From NCBI GenBank assembly GCA_030386875.1, contig CM059562.1, forward strand, positions 70,988,201 to 71,052,200: a DNA stretch of 64,000 bases, read 5' to 3'. The first letter of the stretch is position 1; each line of letters opens with the position of its first letter. The position numbers and the translations under genes were made by a program. Source of the stretch: Morinoia aosen. Lineage: Eukaryota > Arthropoda > Malacostraca > Amphipoda > Talitridae. Under the pieces are notes generated by a model. It searched no databases and was not told where the DNA came from. It saw only the letters and a program-made list of their open reading frames with translations. Of this stretch, positions 47,807-60,753 are shown one piece after another.

Positions 47807-48576
47807 TTGTTTTCGTATCTGTCAATATAGGGCTTAGACACACTCACACTAGCTCTGAAGCATTATGTCAGCTTGCTCTATTCTCTTCTTCCCTTTGTAG
47901 CACATTTTTGCTGATAACTATAGCAAATAAATAAACTTAGCGGGATTGAACGACGAATGTTAGATTTTTATTGTTTTGATGTTATATTATTAAATTACAT
48001 TATTGCTATTCTTATTTACGAGTTATGTGAAAGGAGCTTTCAGCTTTTGATTAATCGGACAATCGCTTCTCTAAGTTCGATGCACTTTATTCTCATAGGT
48101 GGACACCGCGTAAGTATTGACTAGAAAAAGCATTGTACGCTCTTCCAGGTTGAAACCTGAGAATCTTCTTTTATAACTAAAAAGACTATTAACAGAAATA
48201 TTACCAAAATTGCATCAATTCTTCCAGATAGCACTCGTTCAAAGAAGATGTATGTATTATAGTAACGTATACAAGAAAAACTCACGATTATTGAACATTG
48301 CAAGAGGCATGACAAGCTAATCCTTTTCTACTTGCAAAATTGGCTTAGTGTGCTTATGAAGGCTCAGGCTTATTTAGAATTTTACACAGAAAACGTTCCC
48401 AGATCTTCCTTTCTTTCTGGAGGACTGTGTCCCATCTGGTGCTGCGGAAATCTTCTTCAATGATCGTCAGCGATTGATGGCTTCCTTCCCTCGGGTGCAA
48501 ACTTCGTCCGTCGGATCAAGGTTGATGCTTCTAGGTCCTCAGTTTTTGTCAGCTGAGAATACCTGTATTGGACTCA

Positions 48577-48615
48577 TTCTTCTTCTTCTTCTTCTTCGTC
48601 TTCTTCTTCTTCTTC
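48577..48615. repeat. CTT microsatellite
   Basis: About 13 CTT triplets with one CGT interruption. Confidence 0.95.
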
Positions 48616-49181
48616 TACGCCTGCACACTTTCTTAAAATTTTGATTTATTTCAATCTGAGGGATCTTTTCGATTTTTTGCTGACATTCATCTGCTGCTTT
48701 TGTACTCTCATTCATTACCTGGAATTGATGGTAATGCTGGATCAATTACTCGTACATGATTGAAAACGGCATTGAAACCAAGCCTGAGATTTGTCGACGA
48801 GCCTACTTTGGGAATGAGTTCTGTTTGTGTAAAAATTGCCTGTGTAAACCGAATAAATCGTGACGATGAAGGGCACAGTGTCCGACTTTGTTTCCCAAGA
48901 ATTAAATTGACCGAAGACCATCCTTGAAAGGATGAGTAGTAATGCACACCTTTACAGTCATCGCTACTTGTTGCAACGGCAACGTTCGTGTAAGATTTGC
49001 GATCTTTCTTTTTTGCTCCATTTTACTAGTTGAAGTGCATCTTACTGGATAAACCTTGTCATTTTCTGCTAAGAGCTCTGAGTTCAGGATTTCTAACTTA
49101 CTCTAACTTGCTGTATTTGATCGCAAGAGGTTTATATTTGGCTTTGTCTCAAACTTTTTGCTGTTTTTTGGAGTGTTTATA

Positions 49182-49208
49182 ATTATTATTATTATTATTA
49201 TTATTATT
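49182..49208. repeat. ATT microsatellite
   Basis: Nine ATT triplets. Neighbouring bases do not match a reversed SINE-A end, so this is not recognised as a SINE tail. Confidence 0.95.
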
Positions 49209-50239
49209 CAAACTCGGACTATCTTGAATTTTATGCAGTAAATTTTTCAAGCTTTCACTTCCTGGTGCAGAGTTCAGCCCTGCTTGTTCCACTCTGTTTA
49301 GGATGTGAGCTGTCAGTTCACTCAGTAAGTTCACATCTCTGCTTCTTCACAATAACTTGTAGCAGTAAGACTAATATCATAATTACACTATTAGTTTTAT
49401 TTAAAGCCATTACATAGTTTGTTGAAATATATTATTTCTCTACTAAAGTAAACAAAGACTTCTGAATTAGGCTTAGGAAATTGTAAGAAACAATTCTTGG
49501 TTTCAGATATACTGTAGTTAGTTGAACTTAAGTGCGCGTAAACGCTATTAGGCTTTTCAAAGCATATTGAGCTGTTTATGGTTGCATTCATTATGTGATA
49601 CTTGATAAGCTTGATGCGCTACCTGCCCTAGGAGATTAATTTAAGGTTCATCAAAGCAGTAGAGACTCGCACGCACCGGTTGTTTGTTCCTCAAAATGAA
49701 ACACGATAGGCTTAGAGGCAGCATGCGTTGGTTGGACTACAGGAAATTAGTTTCTGTGGTAGGATATACAGTAGTGTTTGTCTACGCGTCCTTTATGCGT
49801 TCAAAGAGCATTTGGTTCTTTTCCCCCATTATCAGGTTATTCATTTCTTTGTTTCGTACATCCTTGCACGAACGTCTGGCAGGAGTACAACGGTGGTTAA
49901 CGTGAAAAACTTGAAGACCACCTGGTTCCACAGTCCGGAGAGAAAGGTCAATTCATTTCGCTGTTCATTAAAGTCTATCACGAGTTTGAGTGTAATACTT
50001 TCGGAATACTGCGGTTCTTTTCTCCGTTGTACGTCTTGCTACGTCCTCACACACGCTAGCTCGCGCGAGCGTCTACGGTACAATATCTGCTGATGCATTT
50101 CCTCATTGAATATCCCGCGTATTCGGCTCATTACTAGCAGTCTGTATGTTGTACTGTGTGACTATAGACGACTGAATTGTACGAAAGGTGAACAATTCAA
50201 TACGGAAGCACATATAACGCGGATTCTGTTCGTATTATC

Positions 50240-50353
50240 CAGGTACTGCACTGTACGTGTTATGCAGGTACTGCGCCACACAGGCAATACGAACCACTGC
50301 ACCAAAGAGGTACTGCGTCACGCAGGTACTGCACCATGCAGGTAATAGAGGTA
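50240..50353. repeat. Degenerate 'caggtactgc' repeat
   Basis: The words CAGGTACTGC, GTACTGCGCCACACAGG, GTACTGCGTCACGCAGG and GTACTGCACCATGCAGG recur at irregular spacing of about 20-30 bp. It sits just upstream of the GATGTG and 20-bp arrays. Confidence 0.65.
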
Positions 50354-50454
50354 CTTTCTGCTTCGCTTCCATGACCCATCTTTTGTGCTTCAGTTGCCTC
50401 CTGGCTGCTGTGTTGGGCTGCGGCGCGGTGTGGCTCTCCGGGCCGTCGTGGTGT

Positions 50455-51030
50455 GGTCGTCGTGTGATGTGTAGTGATGTGCCGTGATGTGTAGGGATGT
50501 GATGTGTAGGAATTTGCCGTGATGTGTAGGGATGTGCCGTGATGTGTAGGGATGTGCTGTGATGTGTAGGGATGTGCGCTGATGTGCTGTGATGCTAATG
50601 ATGTGCAGTGATATGTACTGATGCTAACTGATGTGCAGGGATGTGTAATGCCGTACACTGTGCTGTGATGCTGTGATGTATCAGTATACTGATGTGCCGT
50701 AGTGCTCACCGATGTGCTGTGATGTGTATGGGTTCATGCTGATGTGAACTGATGTGCAGTAGTGTGTATTGATGTGTGGGATACATACTGATGTGAAGTG
50801 ATGCATACTGATGTGTATTGATGTGTCGCGATGCCTTCTGATGTACCGTAATGCTTACTGATGTGTACTGATGTTTGGGGATGCATCAATATGCATCCCC
50901 ACAGTGAGTCCCCACAGCCGATTCATTCCCATGTGATGTGTTTTCAGTGATGTGTTTAGATTTACATGAATGTGTACTGATGTGCAAGAATGTGTACTGA
51001 TGTGCAGGAATGTGCATATTGTTTATTAAT
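50455..51030. repeat. Degenerate GATGTG repeat with 10/20-bp period
   Basis: The clearest part is three 20-mers GATGTGTAGGGATGTGCNNT at 50521-50580. A looser 10-bp rhythm of 'gatgtg' continues to about 51030, where AATGTGTACTGATGTGCARG repeats twice. The period equals that of the satellite that follows. Confidence 0.8.
50877..50900. repeat. Perfect 10-bp stem hairpin
   Basis: GGGGATGCAT, loop CAAT, ATGCATCCCC. It lies within the GATGTG repeat zone, about 190 bp before the 20-bp satellite. Confidence 0.8.
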
Positions 51031-51091
51031 GTGAAATTATATGTACTGAAGGGCAGTAATATGAGCTCATGCGATTTAGACTGAACTGATG

Positions 51092-53981
51092 AGTGGTGCT
51101 GCACACTGGCGTGTGGTGCTGCACACTGGCGTGTGGTGCTGCACACTGGCGTGTAGTGCTGCACACTGGCGTGTGGTGCTGCACACTGGCGTGTAGTGCT
51201 GCACACTGGCGTGTGGTGCTGCACACTGGCGTGTGGTGCTGCACACTGGCGTGTGGTGCTGCACACTGGCGTGTGGTGCTGCACACTGGCGTGTGGTGCT
51301 GCACACTGGCGTGTAGTGCTGCACACTGGCGTGTGGTGCTGCACACTGGCGTGTGGTGCTGCACACTGGCGTGTGGTGCTGCACACTGGCGTGTGGTGCT
51401 GCACACTGGCGTGTGGTGCTGCACACTGGCGTGTGGTGCTGCACACTGGCGTGTGGTGCTGCACACTGGCGTTTGGTGCTGCACACTGGCGTTTAGTGCT
51501 GCACACTGACGTGTAGTGCTGCACACTGGCGTGTGGTGCTGCACACTGGCGTGTGGTGCTGCACACTGGCGTGTGGTGCTGCACACTGGCGTGTGGTGCT
51601 GCACACTGGCGTGTGGTGCTGCACACTGGCGTGTGGTGCTGCACACTGGCGTGTGGTGCTGCACACTGGCGTGTGGTGCTGCACACTGGCGTTTGGTGCT
51701 GCACACTGGCGTTTAGTGCTGCACACTGACGTGTAGTGCTGCACACTGGCGTGTGATGCTGCACACTGGCGTGTGGTGCTGCACACTGGCGTGTGGTGCT
51801 GCACACTGGCGTGTGGTGCTGCACACTGGCGTGTGGTGCTGCACACTGGCGTTTAGTGCTGCACACTGGCGTGTGGTGCTGCACACTGGCGTGTGGTGCT
51901 GCACACTGGCGTGTGGTGCTGCACACTGGCGTGTGGTGCTGCACACTGGCGTGTGGTGCTGCACACTGGCGTGTAGTGCTGCACACTGGCGTGTGGTGCT
52001 GCACACTGGCGTGTGGTGCTGCACACTGGCGTGTGGTGCTGCACACTGGCGTGTGGTGCTGCACACTGGCGTGTGGTGCTGCACACTGGCGTGTGGTGCT
52101 GCACACTGGCGTGTAGTACTGCACACTGGCGTGTAGTGCTGCACACTGGCGTGTGGTGCTGCACACTGGCGTGTGGTGCTGCACACTGGCGTGTGGTGCT
52201 GCACACTGGCGTGTGGTGCTGCACACTGGCGTGTGGTGCTGCACACTGGCGTGTGGTGCTGCACACTGGCGTGTGGTGCTGCACACTGGCGTGTGGTGCT
52301 GCACACTGGCGTGTGGTGCTGCACACTGGCGTGTGGTGCTGCACACTGGCGTTTAGTGCTGCACACTGGCGTGTGGTGCTGCACACTGGCGTGTGGGGCT
52401 GCACACTGGCGTGTGGTGCTGCACACTGGCGTGTAGTGCTGCACACTGGCGTGTGGTGCTGCACACTGGCGTGTGGTGCTGCACACTGGCGTGTGGTGCT
52501 GCACACTGGCGTGTAGTACTGCACACTGGCGTGTGGTGCTGCACACTGGCGTGTGGTGCTGCACACTGGCGTGTGGTGCTGCACACTGGCGTGTGGTGCT
52601 GCACACTGGCGTGTGGTGCTGCACACTGGCGTGTGGTGCTGCACACTGGCGTGTGGTGCTGCACACTGGCGTGTGGTGCTGCACACTGGCGTGTGGTGCT
52701 GCACACTGGCGTGTAGTACTGCACACTGGCGTGTGGTGCTGCACACTGGCGTGTGGGGCTGCACACTGGCGTGTGGTGCTGCACACTGGCGTGTGGTGCT
52801 GCACACTGGCGTGTGGTGCTGCACACTGGCGTGTGGTCCTGCACACTGGCGTGTGGTGCTGCACACTGGCGTGTGGTGCTGCACACTGGCGTGTGGTGCT
52901 GCACACTGGCGTGTGGTCCTGCACACTGGCGTGTGGTGCTGCACACTGACGTGTGGTGCTGCACACTGGCGTGTAGTACTGCTCACTGGCGTGTGGTGCT
53001 GCACACTGGCGTGTGGTGCTGCACACTGACGTGTGGTGCTGCACACTGGCGTGTGGTGCTGCACACTGGCGTGTGGTGCTGCAAACTGGCGTGTAGTGCT
53101 GCACACTGGCGTGTGGTGCTGCACACTGGCGTGTAGTGCTGCACACTGGCGTGTAGTGCTGCACACTGGCGTGTGGTGCTGCACACTGGCGTGTGGTGCT
53201 GCACACTGGCGTGTGGTGCTGCACACTGGCGTGTGGTGCTGCACACTGGCGTGTGGTGCTGCACACTGGCGTGTGGTGCTGCACACTGGCGTGTGGTGCT
53301 GCACACTGGCGTGTGGTGCTGCACACTGGCGTGTGGTGCTGCACACTGGCGTGTGGTGCTGCACACTGGCGTGTGGTGCTGCACACTGGCGTGTGGTGCT
53401 GCACACTGGCGTGTGGTGCTGCACACTGGCGTGTGGTGCTGCACACTGGCGTGTGGTGCTGCACACTGGCGTGTGGTGCTGCACACTGGCGTGTAGTGCT
53501 GCACACTGGCGTGTGGTGCTGCACACTGGCGTGTGGTGCTGCACACTGGCGTGTGGTGCTGCACACTGGCGTGTGGTGCTGCACACTGGCGTGTGGTGCT
53601 GCACACTGGCGTGTGGTGCTGCACACTGGCGTGTGGTGCTGCACACTGGCGTGTAGTGCTGCACACTGGCGTGTGGTGCTGCACACTGGCGTGTAGTGCT
53701 GCACACTGGCGTGTAGTGCTGCACACTGGCGTGTGGTGCTGCACACTGGCGTGTGGTGCTGCACACTGGCGTGTAGTGCTGCACACTGGCGTGTGGTGCT
53801 GCACACTGGCGTGTGGTGCTGCACACTGGCGTGTAGTGCTGCACACTGGCGTGTGGTGCTGCACACTGGCGTGTGGTGCTGCACACTGGCGTGTAGTGCT
53901 GCACACTGGCGTGTAGTGCTGCACACTGGCGTGTAGTACTGTACACTGGCGTGTAGTACTGCACACTGGCGTGTATTGCTG
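51092..53981. repeat. 20-bp satellite array, about 144 units
   Basis: The unit GCACACTGGCGTGTGGTGCT repeats with exact 20-bp register over about 2.89 kb: every 60-base interval from 51121 to 53941 starts at the same unit position. Variation is by substitution only, mostly GTGTGG to GTGTAG, plus GTTTGG, GTTTAG, GTAGTACT, CTGAC and GGTCCT types. The unit has no stop on the - strand in any frame, and three units make 60 bp, so open frames up to 759 codons with a 20-residue Cys/His-rich period arise on the - strand; they are not genes. Confidence 0.98.
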
Positions 53982-56704
53982 ATATGCGGTGTAATCGAGT
54001 GATAAAAAATTCTCCCCTGTACTGCATTAATGTATCTGCGTTCAATATAAGAACGTGAACGCCTATTTTTTGGCTTAGCTGCGCAAAAAAGTTCGAGTGG
54101 TGGAGTATTTGCTTGTAATCCAATTTATGCATTCATTTCTGGATGATTGTTTAACTACATCATTATTATTTCCTGACTTGTTCACTATTTTCTGGGTAAC
54201 GCAGCAAAAGGTTGTCATACCTTCATCATTGTTCACTTCATCAATCGTGTTCCGTTTGAAGTGTTCCTTGCCATCCTCATCGCCGTGCCTGTGCTGGAGC
54301 GGCATTGTGGGGCAGACCGCTCTCGTGTTCCTGCTCGTAGAGCGCCGTTGTAGTGTCCCACGTAGCGATCGTTGCCTGGCGATGGTCCCTAGTTGTTCTT
54401 CTTGTAAGAGAGTTGTGCTTCCCGTCATAAAGCTGTAATCACCGTGTAAATTTGTCATTGATTTTGCCGCAATGGGTGGAAATTTTTGATGGGTTTGGAA
54501 AACTTTTAATGTGAATTTAGTTTTCAGGGCAAAAATGTTGTGAAGTTGGTTCTGGAGTAACTTGTGATGACCGCGCAGTTTCTTAGCACCAGTAATGAGC
54601 AAATTACTTTCAAATTATAAATTTCGGTACCCGCAAATCCTGCGGCTCAGCTCGGACATGCAGGACTCTTCTTTGTTCTAAACAACATACATTCATTTCA
54701 TACGTTAATATCTACGTTAAGTTTTCATCATTTCATTATTTGTTCTGTATTAACAATATTCTGTAACACATTTGTGTCAGTAAATTTTTCATGAACGTTT
54801 ATGAGAGTTGCATTACTTTTTTCTTATTGAAATTGACTAGGATATACTTGATTAAATCGAGCTAAGTGAGCTTAGTGGGCTCCATCAAAGAAGGCTGCGA
54901 ATCGAATTGTGCAAGTGAGCACAGCCACCGTGAAGATTTTCGAAATTGTAGGCTCTTTAAATGTGAATTTCTTTTAAATATTTCTTTAGCTTATACTTTT
55001 TAACTTTTGCTGCTATGCAGTAATGAGATACGTTAAGGGCCTTATCTGCTGTTAGACTTTTACCAGCATATGCTTTCGGACTTTGCAGCATCATACCTGT
55101 GTTCTCGTTCCATTGAATATTATTACTCGATCCTCCTTTTAACCGATAAGCTCTTTAGTGCGAATGTGAAACCAAAATTTGCTTTCTAAAATAATTATCT
55201 TCTCAAATAGTGATATCAGAACTGATATAATTAACCTCTCCGTAAAGAAGATAAAATGATGAACCCTAAATTCTCTGTTGAAACGTTAATCCAGTATCTC
55301 TGCGTGTTAACTTTATGAAGTAAAATTATAATACACTATGTTAAACTTCTGATCTAACATTTCTACATGATCAATATACCTAACAGAGTCATGAAAAAAA
55401 TATTAATATCTGCGATATGTAAAGGTTAAGTTTCAGTCTGTTTTACAAAAAAAGCGGCATTATTAAATTTTTTATAGTTCGGGTCTTGTCAACCGTCACA
55501 TTTACAGTTAATATTAAATGCTGCGTGACCGTACCTGAGTCACCGTGAGTTTCATGCATCTCGGCAAATGTAATCCTACTATAATTGCTGTTGAAGAAAA
55601 TTATGAGTATTTTGTTGGCAAGGAATAACTGCTACGAATAACGCTCGCACACCTGACAGCAGCTGCACCGCAGAAAAAAATGTAAGAAAAGCAACCGAGC
55701 TCGTGGGCAAGGGCGAGGCCAGTAATGAACTCAGGATTAAAACCGGGATAGAAATATATGTACATTGAGTATAAAGTGACGCACTTGGAGTGTAAAGTGA
55801 GAATAAAATCATGGTTCAATTTTGGTTTGTATGTCGTGAATTTTGAAAGTACACCAAAGAGAGTCTGTGAAAAGTAGGTCATATTCTTCAATTCTCCCGA
55901 TTTACTTCGATGAAGCCAAGAGATACCAGCTACTCTGTTATCAGCTCTGTAATATTACCCTGACTTATCACTACGGGCACAAATTGGTAATTGTAGTACG
56001 TCATGTCGTTAATTATTGAACTTTGTAATATTTGTAAACATTGGAACAGGATACAAGTTTTTGTTCACAGAGTAGCGTGAATTTTCACGATAGTTAAATC
56101 TGAACTTGATCTCACAACTACTGTATTTCTCTAGCGTGGGATACGTAAGAAAGAGTATGTGTGCTGGCCCTCGCATTCAACCCATAACACTTCATAACTT
56201 TAATAATGAGTCATTTATTCTAACCATTTTTAAATAGACCTAATATTCTGGGTGTCACTGCAAAATACTTGGATTTAACCAGAAGGGCTGGAAACATTTC
56301 TACCATTACTTCTGTGAGTTTGGTTCTCCCCGTATACAGTACCTGGTCTTGCGTCAGGCGTTCGCACCAATACGCCATATTAGAGTGCATTCCAAACTTT
56401 TTCTGCTCCGCACTTGATTAAACTGCGAGTTTGTCCGCTATTGTATTCCGCCACCAAACCGTGCACAGGTTCCGGTAAATTCCGTACTTTTCCGGACACG
56501 CGCTCATGTGAACTGGGTAATAGAAATGTTAGGTTTCATTTCTACCCATAGCTGGACTAGGGGTGAGTGACGTTTTATGAAATTGGCTGCGTAAGCTTCG
56601 AAAGCCTTGTCTAACGTCTTCTTGCGGCCGTCACAGATGGAATTTTGACGAAGCGAGATAATGTCGAGTCGACACGTAAATGAATGTTATGATTAACTAT
56701 TTTG
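53982..56704. other. Unannotated stretch
   Basis: A - strand frame of 175 codons at 54075-54602 is rich in Asn, Thr and Arg and matches nothing I know. No repeats recognised. Confidence 0.4.
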
Positions 56705-57072
56705 TGCCTAAGGGAATCAGCTCTCTCATGTGAGGTCCAGAGAGAATTGACATTCCTAGGGGGAAAATGTGAGGTCCTGAGCTGAGGTTTATAGAGAACA
56801 CTTCTTATTATTGAAATATAATACTTCTTGTTTTGCAAAGAACCATCTTTTTTTCAGTTCACTACAGTCCTTTTTTTCAGCACCTCTACCTTTCTTCTTC
56901 GAGTTTATCTTGTTTCCTAATCTTCCTTCTCAACTTACTGTTTCTATGCACGAGAACACACCTTGTTCATATATTCCCATTCTCTTAACTCCATATCAAA
57001 TGGTGCCTTCAACCTTCTCCGCTTGGAAACACCTTTGTTATGGCCAGGGAGGCTAAAAATAATTTCTAATCA
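56705..57072 (+). repeat. SINE-A copy, near full length, diverged
   Basis: The head is altered ('gcctaagggaatcagctctc') but 'cctagggggaaaatgtgagg', the T-rich body, 'tatgcacgagaacacacc' and 'gggaggctaaaaataatttctaatc' are clear. No flanking duplication recognised. Confidence 0.8.
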
Positions 57073-60000
57073 TGTTTTCATCAGGGTGTAAAGTTCATAT
57101 TTCCCCGCTAAGAAACTACACTCATCCGTAAAAAACAACAACCATCCGAATATTCCCGTTTTATACGACCACTATACGAAAGTACTGCTTAGTTTAAATA
57201 AGAGTAGTAGTTTTTTAAGTTTTTAATTTTTTATCAGGGTTAATTATTTGCTGTAAGATTTCATGAAAATGATTAACCTCTTCTCTACCAGTTCTTTTTT
57301 AATAGATTTTAATTTTTTACTTCAGTTGAATGCTTTCAAGCACTCTTAAACTCTTCGCCATAAAATTGCATTCAAATTGATGAACTAGATGAGACGAAAC
57401 GTAAAACTAAATGTGTTTATTTTGATCGTCATTTGCGAGTATATATCCTCTGTCGTTTGAAAACCAACGCACACATGATTCTATGGCATAAAAGTGGTAC
57501 GAATTATTGACTGAAGACGTTCCGATAGCTATTCGCTTGAATTAGTTATAATTCAGTATGATGTTCGTTTTCAAATTTCTCATCCTTAGTAGAGAATAAT
57601 GAGGCTTCACTTAATTAATGTGAAACACACTCTTCAAAAGCTACGTGAAAGAACAGTAACCTTATAACTAATTATACCTTGAGACTTATATCGAAATTCT
57701 CCGAGTTTTAATGAAGCTGCGTCTTCCGTCCTTCGAGTTTCATGTATCCCCATTCCTAAATATTGAAAATTACAATGTTAGCGAATGTCTACGGTTAGTA
57801 ACATTTGTCACCGTGTCCTGAAGTTCTAACGCGTCATTTTAAGTTGGGAAGGTGGGCGCTTCTCGTAATAGTGTTCACGAGTTTAAGTCCTTTGTCAAGT
57901 GAGTACGTCAGCAATTTTGCCCCGGGAATAAAGTTCGCCTCAGCCCACGAGTTTCTCGCGCCAGAAATTATAATTCTTTCAAATCTTAGCGTGCTTACGT
58001 CTGGCTGCATCGAATCCAAGGCTTCGAAGTCCATTTCTTGGTTGCAGAGGCTTGGAGGCACAGTTAGCAACAACTTCAGGTTGCGTTTTGTTGCGACAAA
58101 TGCAGGGGTCTTAAATTTAATCGTCTATTACTCGTTAGTTTTACATAGACCTCAAGTGTGTGTGTTACTTTCCATTTCTTTTTTTCGATAATGTGCGAGT
58201 CGAGATTTGATTTTGTGTTTGACTATTATACTCAATTTGCGCATCTCTTTTTCAACTTTCCAACCTTGGGAAATTGTTCTAGTTCTACATGTGTTCAAAT
58301 AAGAAGATAATCACTTATCATTTTCACTAAACGAGCACTCAATTGTTAAAAATGGTAAATAATTATATTCGTATTTTAACACGTTGAGAACTTGACCAAC
58401 ATGCTCATCTTGATCCCGTAATATTAACTATCGAACGCCCTTGCGCAAAAATTTCGTTGCTATTTCGCTATGAATTGTCAGAGGCACCATGCCTTTTTCT
58501 GGGTATCCCTCTTCAGCGTGTGATAAGAACTTCAATTCTACCGGGATGCATAGGATTCCTGAGCTCCTCTAGCATGATGTACTGGTGGTGTCTGTCCTCG
58601 TTGATGTGGATTGAGGAATAAAAACGATCCTCGAAAACATTCCCGTTTCATTCACAGCCGATTCATTAACACTTTTGTAAGGCATTGTCCTTTAATTGGT
58701 TACTCAGCCTGAACTTCTCTCTTCCTTTTTTGTCTAGTGTGGAGGAGCTCAATACGCCTTCAATCGGAGTCTTGTGAAAGTACTCTCATTTCTGTTTCTT
58801 CTCCCACGTTGTTTTTACTCCCAATAAAATAATTACGATACCCCATTTTACTGAAAGTGTGAAGTTGTGAGTGCTAACGAGAACAGTGAAAAGTTGCATC
58901 GTTTGTGTTAAACTTGGACTACATCTTGCGTAAATTTCGTTTTGTTGATCGCAGTAAGTGATGAGAATTGTGTGCAACTAATATGACATTGCCCTCAAAG
59001 ACGGAGAAACGAACGTTTAACAGACTCCTCCAAGCACTCAGTTCTCGTGAATGTATTTGGATACAGGCATTTACCGCAGCCAGAAATAATGTTTCTCTTT
59101 TCAAGTCATGAAATGAATACATAAATCTAAAATTGGATACCACCTCTTTTCAGCATATGAGAGCCAAATTACTGTTTTCGGGTGTAAACTTATGTGTTTG
59201 TGACATTATTCTTTTCATGATTCCGCGTTATTGAAGTGTTACTTCCTATTTGCTATCTTTGAAAATTACTTTATAGCTTAATTTCGCAATCTATAGAGAA
59301 AAAAGCCACCGACTGGTATTGCCCTCACAGGCATTTCATATTTGGTCAGTTTCGCTTCGAGGTAGGTTTAACCCCATGAGACGTGTTCGGAAAAGTTCTT
59401 GACGGTTCTAAATTCCTGGTCATAAACGTAAGTTTCCATGTACAATTTGCTATGATTAAAAAAGGGTTTGTTGAGCATGAAAAGTATACATTGTAAAATG
59501 AGATAACGTGAAAAAATGAATATGACGTGCGTACAGGACCTATTCTTGTGCGTTTTCATAATTGAGGAAGTAATTAGTCGACGCACAGTCCATATCCATC
59601 AGTGTCAGTCGAAGCAGGAAGCCAAGAGGCTGGAAGACGAGTGATGACCAGCACGATATCCCTTACACTTTTTGCTTGCATATTATATAGTTGCCTAATT
59701 CTGAGAATATCCCATAGATTGTGGGGAGAGATAAGAGATTTGCAAGCATCAATACGAGTGAATTGAGACCGGAAATGGGCTTGCGGACGGCAGAGCAGTT
59801 GCTACACCTGGGAGCCGCTACCTGTCAGGTCCCCTTTAATGGGCTCCACAGCGCTCGCTTTACCAGGTGCAGCGCGCGCACGCTTTTCCATCGATTTTTT
59901 GTTGTTTTGTTTTCTTGGAAGCTGGGCAGTTCTTACTAATATATTTGTGTTCCGTGACCCTGTTGCGCCAGGACCGCCAGCTTAATGCTCGTCCTGGCTC

Positions 60001-60740
60001 CTATCCTCTCTGGAAATTGAATGATGTGACTTCATCACTGGGGAGCAAACTTAGGTAATCGAGGAGCCGTCTCCTTTATGGAGGATTAATTTCGGGCATC
60101 CTTGCTTACGCCTCAAAGCCTCTAATGTGCACTCAACACTGTTAATCATGTTGATTATGACGGTGTTTATTCAGTTATGCTACCGCCAGCTGAAGCTTCA
60201 AGGAATAAACTTCGTGTAGTAAGAGTGCTCTTTTTTGTAATTTCTTGTTCGATGAAGACTTCGGTAGCTGAAAGTAAGAACTCCATGTTTGATAAATAAT
60301 GGTTCCTCCATTAGTTTTCCCGGTGCAGTTTTAAGACGCAGTACTCGAGCTTTCTAATCACGCTGCGAAAGTTAGAGCGGAGTGCGCTAAGTTCTTGAAA
60401 CAATATTGTCCCATGTCACCAGCAGACGTTGCGTCTGCTCGCTTCAAGTTAAGTTTTCACCGAGGTTCTCAGATATAACAAAATGAAGCAACAGGGAACG
60501 CTTCAGCGATGGAAACTTGCTCTTGCAGGCTACGGGTGTCACGCTTATTAATGTCAAATTTATGACAAAAACCTGTCCGCAGTTTTTGGTTAATTGGTAT
60601 TACGGGGGACTTGTATTTGAACGTAATGACAGCTAGTTGGATTGCGTTTCTTTTTCTTTATCGAGTCTTTAAAAGGAACCAATTTGATGGCAATTTTACG
60701 AACATTGAATTCAATCGCTGCGTAGAAAATTCCAAACTTT
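57073..60740. other. Unannotated stretch, about 3.7 kb
   Basis: At 57805-58191 a 128-codon + frame and a 79-codon - frame (57834-58073) overlap in GC-richer DNA; neither is recognised. A GC-richer patch lies at about 59760-60060. A single left-end-like TTAACACGTTGAG at about 58377 has no partner. Confidence 0.4.
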
Positions 60741-60753
60741 CCTGGAATTTACT

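Larger units (their letters stand above)
47807..50239. other. Unannotated stretch with two microsatellites
   Basis: It holds a CTT tract at 48577-48615 and an ATT tract at 49182-49208. A 79-codon - strand frame at 48708-48947 reads like ordinary protein but matches nothing I can name. No gene called. Confidence 0.4.

Noticed and set aside
51092-53981. CRISPR-like array
   Set aside because: Units are contiguous with no unique spacers, and the setting is eukaryotic.
50886-54132. Open frames up to 759 codons with a Cys/His-rich 20-residue period
   Set aside because: They come from the stop-free 20-bp satellite read in all - strand frames (three units equal 20 codons). No start context, no non-repeat domain.
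54075-54602. 175-codon - strand frame beside the satellite
   Set aside because: Low-complexity tendency and no family recognised; a + strand frame of 113 codons overlaps it.
55601-55891. GLALAHELG in a - strand frame, resembling a metalloprotease HExxH region
   Set aside because: The motif is incomplete (HELGC, no second or third His), no neighbouring exon or good splice donor is visible, and one short motif is not enough.
58377-58400. TTAACACGTTGAG as another pB-1 copy
   Set aside because: No interior similarity and no right end nearby.
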